From Candidatus Bipolaricaulota bacterium (GTDB lineage Bacteria; Bipolaricaulota; Bipolaricaulia; UBA7950; UBA9294): DNA of 5,136 nt. The DNA lies in the NCBI GenBank assembly GCA_020350845.1, contig CP070725.1, positions 1,354,881-1,360,016 of the forward strand, read 5' to 3'. Numbering within the stretch: position 1 is the stretch's first letter; each line of letters begins with the position of its first letter. The position numbers were made by a program, and so were the translations under genes. This document shows, in pieces, positions 1 to 4,648 of the stretch. Under the pieces are notes generated by a model. It was not told where the DNA came from. It saw only the letters and a program-made list of their open reading frames with translations, and did not search any database.

Positions 1-236
1 CAGCCGGCGTGCTCCATGCGCGCGAGCATGCGCGTCACCATGGGAGCACGAAGGTGGACGTCGCGGGCGAGCTCGGACTGTGGGATCCCGTCGCCGTGCA
101 GCAGTCTTCCGAGAAGGAAGGCCTGACCCCGGTGAAGCCCCGTCCCTTCGAAGTGCGTGCGGAGCCGCCGCCCCATCAGACGCGCGACCTCGAACAGGAG
201 GTGGGCCATGTTCTTCGGCTGTTCGTGTGGGGCCAT
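1..236 (-). CDS. MarR-family winged-helix transcriptional regulator, N-terminal half (cut by left edge)
   Basis: The reverse strand encodes 78 complete residues starting MAPHEQPKNMAHLLFEVARL and running off the left edge. MarR proteins are usually about 140-150 residues, so roughly half is visible. Residues about 9-28 form the first (dimerisation) helix. Residues 35-78 fit the start of a winged helix-turn-helix: GLHRGQAFLLGRLL, then IPQSELARDVHLRAPMVTRM as the two HTH helices, then LARMEHAG leading into the wing, all a close match to the MarR pattern. The ATG at 236 is chosen because AAGGAGG (253-247) lies 10 bases upstream and a promoter lies just beyond. Two tandem palindromes sit between promoter and start codon, so autorepression is likely. 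The ligand and other targets are not visible. The missing C-terminus should carry the rest of the wing and the second dimerisation helix. Confidence 0.9.
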   Translation of the reverse strand, partial: MAPHEQPKNMAHLLFEVARLMGRRLRTHFEGTGLHRGQAFLLGRLLHGDGIPQSELARDVHLRAPMVTRMLARMEHAG

Positions 237-251
237 CGGTCACAGACCTCC

Positions 252-278
252 TTAGCACGCTAATGATTAGCCAGCTAA
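252..278. promoter_or_regulatory. Probable tandem MarR operator (two TTAGCnnGCTAA palindromes)
   Basis: Two 12-base palindromes, TTAGCACGCTAA (252-263) and TTAGCCAGCTAA (267-278), are separated by TGA. Their inner halves form a third perfect palindrome, GCTAATGATTAGC (259-271). Centre-to-centre spacing is 15 bases. I see no other TTAGC/GCTAA pair in the window, and this is a small AT-rich island in GC-rich DNA. The site touches the proposed -10 box at 278, covers the expected transcription start near 271, and overlaps the first two bases of the marR ribosome binding site. A bound MarR dimer would therefore block its own promoter. The palindromes are seen directly; their use by this MarR is inferred. 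Confidence 0.75.
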
Positions 279-306
279 CAGTACCCGGATACCCGAGTCC
301 TGTCAA
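278..306 (-). promoter_or_regulatory. Sigma70-type promoter of the marR-like gene
   Basis: On the minus strand a perfect -35 box TTGACA (306-301) is followed by a 17-base spacer and TACTGT (283-278), a 3/6 match to TATAAT that keeps the key TA and final T. The expected transcription start near 271 falls inside the operator palindromes, giving a leader of about 35 bases to the ATG at 236. It begins only 37 bases past the stop codon of the upstream secreted-protein gene, so marR has its own promoter and need not be read from that gene. Confidence 0.65.
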
Positions 307-311
307 GGAGG

Positions 312-327
312 AGCCGATAGGCCGGCT
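312..327 (-). terminator. Small hairpin after the secreted-protein gene, possible weak terminator
   Basis: AGCCG (327-323 on the minus strand) pairs with CGGCT (316-312) around a six-base loop, about 16 bases past the TGA stop at 343. It is followed by CCTCCTTG rather than a T run, so it is not a classical intrinsic terminator. It lies between the gene end and the marR -35 box, where some transcript separation would be expected. Confidence 0.25.
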
Positions 328-342
328 TGCGCTTCGCGGCGG

Positions 343-1758
343 TCAGCGGCTCGCTTCGCGGACGGAGACCGTCCCCACGCCGACGTCCACCGTCAGCGAT
401 CCGGCTCCCGCGCCGAGGATCGCGACAAGATCGTTGCCGAATCCCGAAGCGCTCGTCTCTGTGTGATCGGCGAACGGTCCGATGGTGACCTCGCCCACCC
501 CCGAGGAGGCGCTCACGACAAGGGACGGAGCGCCGCTCAGGAACACGTTCGCGTCACCGGTTCCGATGCTGATCGTGGTTGTGGACGCATCGCTTCCGTC
601 GACGGTGACGTCCCCCACACCACAGTCGATGGCGAGAGTCTCGCCACGGAACCCCGTCGCGCGAACCTCGCCCGCGCCAAGCTCGACGACTGTGGGGCCG
701 TCGACGGCCGTCAGCTTGACGTCACCTGCGCCCTGATCGACGCGGACCTCGGTTCCCGGCGGCACGGTGATCTCGTAGTCCACACTCCAGCCCCAGCGCC
801 GAGGGCTCTCGGTCGCGATCCGTAGGCCGCACTCCCCAGGAGCGATATCGACGGCGATCTGCTCCCGGAGCGCGGCCGACCGCGCGCGCCGTGTCACGAG
901 CACCTCGACAGTCGGTGCGGAGCCTGCCACGGCGGACGCTTCATCGGACACGGAAACGTCGACGAGTCCTACCGGGTTGACGATCTCGATACACGACGCA
1001 TCGAACGGAACCACATGCCGCGTCGTTGCCGCATCCTCTTCATCGCGGGGTCTGACTGCCCCGATCGCTCCCCACGTGACGGAGAAGCCGATCGTCGCTC
1101 CTCCGAGATCGAGGACCGGCCGTCCCCGGACCGCTGCCTCGAAGTTGCCCCACTGGAACCCGACGAGGGGGACGAGCCATCCGAGATGGATCTCGAAGCC
1201 GAGGATCCCGAAGGGCTGAACCTGCATGCTGACGAACGGTTCCACCGCGAACACCATCCGTCCAGCATGGAGGTCGCTCGCCGTGGGCAAGACAGCCGTC
1301 GGGCCGCTGTCCGCAGACGTGACAACGGTGACGTCCCTCACCCTGAGGCCGACCCCACTCATGCCGAGGACCACGCCTACGGTGAGGAGCGACCGGTCGT
1401 CACCGCCCGCGACATGCCCCAACTCGATGCCGCCGAAACCCACGGCGAGGTTTGCCCGAAGGTCGCCCGCCCGACTCTCGACCGAGCCGGCCCATCCGAG
1501 CCCTCCTGCCGAGGTGCCGCCAAGGACGCCACCTCTCCCTCGGCCTCCCGCGGTGATGATCGCTCCGGTCAGCGGTGCGAAGCCGTGGTCGACGAGTAGC
1601 TCGTTGAGGGGGCCGAGGTCGGGCAGGAAGAGGCCCGCGCTCGGTCCGCCGAGTCCGAAGCCGATCGCTGGCGGCGCGTCGTTCTGCCCGGCGACGGACA
1701 CCGTCGATAGAACGATGAGCAGGGGAAGAACAAGCCAATGCCGGCGTGTTGTACGCAT
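343..1758 (-). CDS. Secreted two-domain beta protein with C-terminal DUF4097-like (putative adhesin) repeats
   Basis: This encodes 471 residues. Residues 1-24 are a signal peptide: basic RTTRRH, a hydrophobic stretch LVLPLLIVLSTVSV, and a likely cut near VAG/Q. There is no lipobox cysteine, so it is exported, to the periplasm or surface. Residues about 28-235 are glycine-rich, with alternating hydrophobic strands such as FAVEPFVSMQV, GFEIHLGWLV and IGFSVTWGAI, compatible with a small beta-barrel or beta-sandwich. I do not recognise this part as a named family. Residues about 250-471 look like DUF4097: IEIVNPVGLVDVSVSDE, a beta-rich middle, then GxGDV-type repeats of about 20 residues expected to stack as a beta-solenoid. 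The ATG at 1758 has AGGAGG (1769-1764) five bases upstream and directly precedes the signal peptide. An open frame continues to 1926 but has no signal and overlaps the divergent permease. The function is unknown; a structural, adhesive or envelope role is the best inference. Confidence 0.82.
   Translation of the reverse strand: MRTTRRHWLVLPLLIVLSTVSVAGQNDAPPAIGFGLGGPSAGLFLPDLGPLNELLVDHGFAPLTGAIITAGGRGRGGVLGGTSAGGLGWAGSVESRAGDLRANLAVGFGGIELGHVAGGDDRSLLTVGVVLGMSGVGLRVRDVTVVTSADSGPTAVLPTASDLHAGRMVFAVEPFVSMQVQPFGILGFEIHLGWLVPLVGFQWGNFEAAVRGRPVLDLGGATIGFSVTWGAIGAVRPRDEEDAATTRHVVPFDASCIEIVNPVGLVDVSVSDEASAVAGSAPTVEVLVTRRARSAALREQIAVDIAPGECGLRIATESPRRWGWSVDYEITVPPGTEVRVDQGAGDVKLTAVDGPTVVELGAGEVRATGFRGETLAIDCGVGDVTVDGSDASTTTISIGTGDANVFLSGAPSLVVSASSGVGEVTIGPFADHTETSASGFGNDLVAILGAGAGSLTVDVGVGTVSVREASR
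355..753 (-). repeat. Protein-level GxGDV repeats within the DUF4097-like domain
   Basis: Residues about 336-468 of the secreted protein contain a recurring motif at roughly 20-residue intervals: QGAGDVKL, LGAGEVRA, CGVGDVTV, IGTGDANV, SGVGEVTI and finally VGVGTVSV. A longer insertion (FADHTETSASGFGNDLVAIL) lies before the last repeat. The pattern of short strand, Gly-x-Gly turn and short strand is the usual signature of DUF4097-type stacked beta-coils. The underlying DNA is diverged, so the repeats are old and not a recent tandem duplication. Confidence 0.7.
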
Positions 1759-1763
1759 CGTGT

Positions 1764-1769
1764 CCTCCT
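1764..1769 (-). promoter_or_regulatory. Ribosome binding site that sets the secreted-protein start
   Basis: AGGAGG on the minus strand lies five bases before the ATG at 1758. It decides between this start and an in-frame ATG at 1926 that would add 56 residues without signal-peptide character. Confidence 0.85.
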
Positions 1770-1836
1770 GTAAGCCGCAGATCCTTCCACCGCATGTACA
1801 GCGCACGGCGTGGTCCGTTTCGTCCGCGGAAGGCCC

Positions 1837-1865
1837 AGTCTGAGGACCTCCTGGCGCCGCGTCAA
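1837..1865 (-). promoter_or_regulatory. Possible promoter of the secreted-protein gene
   Basis: On the minus strand TTGACG (1865-1860, 5/6 match) is followed by 17 bases and CAGACT (1842-1837, 3/6 match). The transcript would start near 1830 with a leader of about 70 bases. The -35 box lies 10 bases from that of the divergent permease promoter. This is read from consensus matching only. Confidence 0.4.
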
Positions 1866-1875
1866 GCGAGCGCCA

Positions 1876-1903
1876 TTGACTGACACCATGCATGGGCGAT
1901 ACT
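1876..1903 (+). promoter_or_regulatory. Possible promoter of the peptide-permease gene
   Basis: TTGACT (1876-1881, 5/6 match) is followed by a 16-base spacer and GATACT (1898-1903, 4/6 match). Transcription would begin near 1910, only about 15 bases before the ATG at 1925. That is just enough to include the ribosome binding site, and it rules out the earlier in-frame ATG at 1892 for this transcript. Confidence 0.45.
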
Positions 1904-1912
1904 CGCCCCCGA

Positions 1913-1918
1913 AAGGGG
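1913..1918 (+). promoter_or_regulatory. Ribosome binding site that sets the permease start
   Basis: AAGGGG lies six bases before the ATG at 1925. The upstream in-frame ATG at 1892 has no Shine-Dalgarno sequence and would add 11 polar residues before the MIGYIVRRLL start that is standard for DppB-type permeases. Confidence 0.75.
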
Positions 1919-1924
1919 ATCGCC

Positions 1925-2917
1925 ATGATCGGCTACATCGTCCGACGACTCCTCGCGATGCTCCCCGTCTTCTTCCTCGTGGCTCTGATCGCATTCGGTC
2001 TTGTGTGCATCGCCCCCGGAGATTTCTACACGCCACTTCGGCTCCTGGGGATCCACAGCACCGCCTACGAGTCGATGCGCGTGATGCGCGGGATCGACAA
2101 GCCATGGATCGTTCAGTTCTGGATCTGGTTCGAGGGGGTGATCACACGCGGGGACTTCGGGATCTCGTTCGCCACCGGAGGACCTGTGGGACCGTATATC
2201 TTCAGCAAAGAGGCGGGGATGCAGTGGACGCTGATCATCACCGGGTCGTCCATGATCCTCGCGTGGCTCGCGGGAATCCCGCTGGGGATCCTCGCCGCAG
2301 TGCGCAAGCGCAAGCCGCTCGACTACCTGGTCTCCGTCCTTGCCTACGTCGGTATCTCGTTCCCGCAGTACGTTCTCGGCTGGTGCTTCATCTGGTTCGT
2401 TTACAAGTTCATCAACCGCCTGATCATCTCGCCGGGAACGTGGGGCCTCGTCGATGTCGCGCTGCGTCGAGAGCCGATGTCCGTCGCGAAGTTCGGGAGC
2501 TACGTCTGGCACCTCACGCCGGCGTGGATCATCGTTGGCGCGCCGATGTTCGCCCTCGTCGTACGGCACATGCGCAACAGCATGCTTGACACGATGAACG
2601 AGCACTACATGGACACGGCTCGTGCAAAGGGGCTGCGCGAGTCCCGAGTGCTTCTCAAGCACGCGCTGCGCAACGCGCTCAACCCGCTGATCAGCATGGC
2701 GGGGATGATGATTCCTACCCTCATCACGGGGTCGATCCTGGCGACCCAGGTCCTCGGCCTGCCGACGTTCGGCCAGGTCTTGATCACGGCGACGCGGAGT
2801 CAGGATCAGCACCTTCTCACCGCGTGTCTGTTGTTCTACGCGAGCCTTCTCCTGGTCGGGAACCTCATCGCAGACCTTGGGCTCGCCGTGGTCGATCCTC
2901 GGATTCGCTACCGCTAG
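1925..2917 (+). CDS. DppB/OppB-type peptide ABC transporter permease
   Basis: This encodes 330 residues, a normal length for the DppB/OppB family, the first inner-membrane subunit of dipeptide/oligopeptide (and some nickel or oligosaccharide) ABC importers. It starts with the typical IVRRLLAMLPVFFLVALIAF first membrane helix (about 7-29). A family-typical extracytoplasmic region follows (31-98: APGDF, then QFWIWFEGVITRGDFGIS). Further membrane segments lie near 102-124, 134-157, 199-215, 253-275 and 297-320, six in all. The cytoplasmic EAA loop that docks on the ATPase is clear: DTARAKGL at 230-237, then LLKHALRNALNPL at 243-255. The end DPRIRYR is the usual family signature. It is transcribed alone: no DppC-type permease, ATPase or solute-binding protein follows, and the next gene is convergent pfkA. 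It is intact, with no frameshift. Partners must be encoded elsewhere; the substrate cannot be told from sequence. Confidence 0.93.
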   Translation: MIGYIVRRLLAMLPVFFLVALIAFGLVCIAPGDFYTPLRLLGIHSTAYESMRVMRGIDKPWIVQFWIWFEGVITRGDFGISFATGGPVGPYIFSKEAGMQWTLIITGSSMILAWLAGIPLGILAAVRKRKPLDYLVSVLAYVGISFPQYVLGWCFIWFVYKFINRLIISPGTWGLVDVALRREPMSVAKFGSYVWHLTPAWIIVGAPMFALVVRHMRNSMLDTMNEHYMDTARAKGLRESRVLLKHALRNALNPLISMAGMMIPTLITGSILATQVLGLPTFGQVLITATRSQDQHLLTACLLFYASLLLVGNLIADLGLAVVDPRIRYR

Positions 2918-2951
2918 CCGTCGCTGCCCGCACCGCTGCTCACAGGCCCGT

Positions 2952-2995
2952 GCCGGCCTCGGGAGATCCGCCCGTCCTCGTGGGGCGGGGCCGGC
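2952..2995. terminator. Compound GC hairpin between convergent permease and pfkA, possible bidirectional terminator
   Basis: GCCGGCC (2952-2958) pairs with GGCCGGC (2989-2995). Nested directly inside, CCGCCC (2968-2973) pairs with GGGCGG (2983-2988) around a nine-base loop, leaving a nine-base bulge on one side. That gives 13 GC-rich pairs in total, in the 97-base gap between two facing stop codons. There is no T run on either flank, so it would act as a U-less or Rho-assisted terminator if it acts at all. Confidence 0.35.
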
Positions 2996-3014
2996 TCCAT
3001 GTCCATCGGTGGGG

Positions 3015-3986
3015 CTATTGTGCAAGTGCCCCTGCAAGTCGGAGAAGCTCCGGGTCGAGGCTCTTGGTCTGTGCGATGACCTCCGCGAGAGGCGACGTGG
3101 ACACGGCGCCTCGTTGCCAGCCAACGAGTAACGAGCGTTCTCCGGAGATGAGAGCATCGGCCGCGGCGCCTCCGAGACGGCTCGCGAGGAGCCTGTCGGC
3201 TGCCGTCGGAACTGCCCCGCGCTGTACGTGGCCGAGGATCGTGATCCGCAGCTCGAAGCCGAGCTCCCGCTCGTGCTCCTCGAAGTGGGATGCGAGCTGG
3301 GCCGCCGTCCACGTCGCTCCCTCGGCGACCACGACCAGCGCGTGGGGCTTCCCGCGCTCGTAGGCGACGCGGATCTGCTCGGCGAGCGCCGCGGGCTCGG
3401 TCTCCGTTTCCGGAAGGACGACCGCTTCAGCCCCGCCTGCGATTCCCGCCATCAGTGCCAAGTAGCCGTGACGACGGCCCATGACCTCGACGAGGAATGC
3501 CCTTCGATGGGACGAGGCGGTGACCTTGAGCCGATCGATCGCTTCGAGGGCCACGTTGAGTGCCGTATCAACGCCGATGGTGATCTCGGTACCGGCGAGG
3601 TCGTTGTCGATGGTGGACGCCACGCCGACCACGGGGAAGCCGGTCCCGGCGAGCGCGTGGGAGCCCTGTTGGGAACCGTTGCCGCCGATCACGACAAGGC
3701 CCTCGATGCCGTTCTTCTCCAGGGTCTGCAGCGCGCGTGCGCGTCCGGCTTCGGTGCGGAACTCAGGACAGCGCGAGGTCCCGAGTACGGTCCCTCCACG
3801 CTGGATGATGCCCCCGACGTCGCGCGCTCCGAGGGGTCTGAGTGTGCCTTCGACAAGCCCTCGGAAGCCGTTGCTCACGCCGCAGACCGATGCGCCGGCC
3901 GCAAGAGCGACGCGGGTCACTGCGCGCGTCGCTGCGTTCATCCCCGGGGCGTCGCCCCCGCTCGTGAGAACTGCGATACGATCCAT
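3015..3986 (-). CDS. pfkA: 6-phosphofructokinase (PfkA type, probably ATP-dependent)
   Basis: This encodes 323 residues, close to the 319-320 of bacterial PfkA. It phosphorylates fructose 6-phosphate to fructose 1,6-bisphosphate, the committed step of glycolysis, in the cytoplasm. Motifs fall almost exactly at E. coli numbering: GGDAPGMN (10-17, ATP loop), R21 and R25 (effector site), TSRCPEFR with R72, GGNGS (101-105), TIDND (125-129, catalytic Asp127), SSHRR with R162, MGR (169-171), E187, K213, E222 and GHVQRG (252-257, fructose 6-phosphate site). Gly104 is the residue associated with ATP rather than pyrophosphate use. Asn103 replaces the Asp that helps hold Mg-ATP in E. coli. Position 54, an effector Arg in E. 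coli, is Ala. The ATG at 3986 starts the MDRIAVLTSGG N-terminus; the open frame to 4298 is rejected because it runs through the divergent acetyltransferase. No Shine-Dalgarno sequence is visible before the start. Confidence 0.95.
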   Translation of the reverse strand: MDRIAVLTSGGDAPGMNAATRAVTRVALAAGASVCGVSNGFRGLVEGTLRPLGARDVGGIIQRGGTVLGTSRCPEFRTEAGRARALQTLEKNGIEGLVVIGGNGSQQGSHALAGTGFPVVGVASTIDNDLAGTEITIGVDTALNVALEAIDRLKVTASSHRRAFLVEVMGRRHGYLALMAGIAGGAEAVVLPETETEPAALAEQIRVAYERGKPHALVVVAEGATWTAAQLASHFEEHERELGFELRITILGHVQRGAVPTAADRLLASRLGGAAADALISGERSLLVGWQRGAVSTSPLAEVIAQTKSLDPELLRLAGALAQ

Positions 3987-3995
3987 GGCGCTGAG

Positions 3996-4024
3996 CTTGT
4001 AGCGTACCGGATCGGGTCGCGCAA
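3996..4024 (-). promoter_or_regulatory. Possible pfkA promoter, giving a nearly leaderless mRNA
   Basis: On the minus strand TTGCGC (4024-4019, 3/6 match) is followed by 17 bases and TACAAG (4001-3996, 4/6 match). The -10 box ends only nine bases before the pfkA ATG at 3986, so the transcript would begin at or within about three bases of the start codon. This agrees with the missing Shine-Dalgarno sequence. An alternative -10, TACGCT (4006-4001), would give a leader of about eight bases. Both are consensus reading only. Confidence 0.3.
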
Positions 4025-4070
4025 GCGAGACGGCTTCCGTCAGGAGAGCACGTCCTGGACGACCGTGTGA

Positions 4071-4076
4071 AAGGAG
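4071..4076 (+). promoter_or_regulatory. Ribosome binding site that sets the acetyltransferase start
   Basis: AAGGAG lies five bases before the ATG at 4082. It falls inside the extra five codons that an in-frame GTG at 4067 would add, so the GTG start is unlikely. Confidence 0.85.
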
Positions 4077-4081
4077 ACGAA

Positions 4082-4537
4082 ATGGAGTTGCGGAGCCTCG
4101 GTCCCGAGGAGGCGTCGATCGCCGCGCGCGCGATCCGTGAGCTGAAGCCCGCGGAGGAGCTGCGCGGCAATGCGACAGAGGAACTCCTGACGGCGTTCCT
4201 CGAGGGGCCGTCGACGATTCTCGTCGTGGCATCGGACGGCGACGCACCGCTGGGCTATGCCGTCGCCTACGAGCTCCCGCGGGCCGACGGAGGCTCACCG
4301 ATGATCCACCTCTACGAGGTGCAGGTCGGCGATGCCCATCGCCGCCGACGGGTCGGGTCTGGCCTGGTGGAGGGCGTGACGGCGGAGGGCATTCGACGAG
4401 GAGCGGGTTCGATGTGGGTTCTTACCGACGACGGCAACAGGCCGGCGATGGGGCTCTACGCGTCGTGTGGCGCACGTCGTACCGTCCCCGACCAGATCCT
4501 GTTTGCGTGGCGACTCGCCGGTGAGGCGAACGCCTGA
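4082..4537 (+). CDS. GNAT-family N-acetyltransferase
   Basis: This encodes 151 residues, a complete single GNAT domain. It would transfer an acetyl group from acetyl-CoA to an amine. Visible features in order: ELLTAFLEGPSTILVVASDG with strand 2, PLGYAVAYELPRADG (56-70, strand 3), IHLYEVQVGDAHRRRRVGSG (75-94) carrying strand 4 and the pyrophosphate-binding loop R89-x-x-G92-x-G94, then the helix after it, then MWVLTDDGNRPAMGLYASCG (111-130) with Asn119 and Tyr126 where GNAT enzymes often keep an Asn and a general-acid Tyr. The STILVVA, YELPR, HLYEVQV and LYASCGAR pattern recalls the AAC(3)-I group of aminoglycoside acetyltransferases. Many chromosomal proteins share that fold with unknown substrates, so resistance is not claimed. 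It is divergent from pfkA across 95 bases and transcribed alone; I see no clear promoter for it. Confidence 0.88.
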   Translation: MELRSLGPEEASIAARAIRELKPAEELRGNATEELLTAFLEGPSTILVVASDGDAPLGYAVAYELPRADGGSPMIHLYEVQVGDAHRRRRVGSGLVEGVTAEGIRRGAGSMWVLTDDGNRPAMGLYASCGARRTVPDQILFAWRLAGEANA

Positions 4538-4556
4538 CGGATCGGGGACGCCAGAG

Positions 4557-4575
4557 GACCCCGCCGGGGGAGGTC
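4557..4575 (+). terminator. Hairpin after the acetyltransferase gene, possible terminator
   Basis: GACCCC (4557-4562) pairs with GG and GGTC (4569-4570 and 4572-4575), with a single bulged A and a six-base loop, about 20 bases past the TGA stop at 4535-4537. No T run follows, so activity is uncertain. Confidence 0.28.
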
Positions 4576-4614
4576 GCCCGAAGACACCCGGTGCCTCAGT
4601 CGTGACGCGATCCT

Positions 4615-4629
4615 CCGTGCCTGCCACGG
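4615..4629 (-). terminator. Hairpin after the DinB-like gene, possible terminator
   Basis: CCGTG (4615-4619) and CACGG (4625-4629) form a five-pair stem with a five-base loop, about 20 bases past the TAA stop of the minus-strand DinB-like gene. No T run follows on that strand. Confidence 0.25.
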
Positions 4630-4648
4630 CGACGACGGCCGCCCGACG

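Noticed and set aside
9..466. Plus-strand open frames of 84 and 128 codons over the left end.
   Set aside because: The minus strand here encodes a clear MarR helix-turn-helix with promoter and ribosome binding site; the plus frames cross the control region and the 3' end of the next gene and resemble nothing known.
1015..1843. Two plus-strand open frames (about 194 and 205 codons) opposite the secreted protein.
   Set aside because: They are low-complexity Pro/Arg/Ser- or Asp/Glu/Arg-rich products with no domain and no good ribosome binding site. The opposite strand has a signal peptide, a ribosome binding site and repeats.
1759..1926. A 56-residue N-terminal extension of the secreted protein.
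   Set aside because: It would bury the signal peptide and overlap the permease start, and the internal ATG at 1758 has a strong ribosome binding site.
1862..3157. A 431-codon minus-strand open frame opposite the permease.
   Set aside because: It is a shadow of high-GC codon use: the product is rich in charged residues and His with no domain, while the plus strand encodes an unmistakable permease. It also crosses into the pfkA 3' end and the divergent promoters.
3228..4070. A 280-codon plus-strand open frame opposite pfkA.
   Set aside because: It lies antisense to a fully conserved phosphofructokinase, lacks recognisable motifs and ends just before the acetyltransferase start; it is explained by codon bias.
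3987..4298. An N-terminal extension of PfkA by 104 residues.
   Set aside because: The extension is Arg/Pro/Ser-rich, lies over the divergent acetyltransferase gene, and PfkA homologues start at the MDRIAVLTSGG position.
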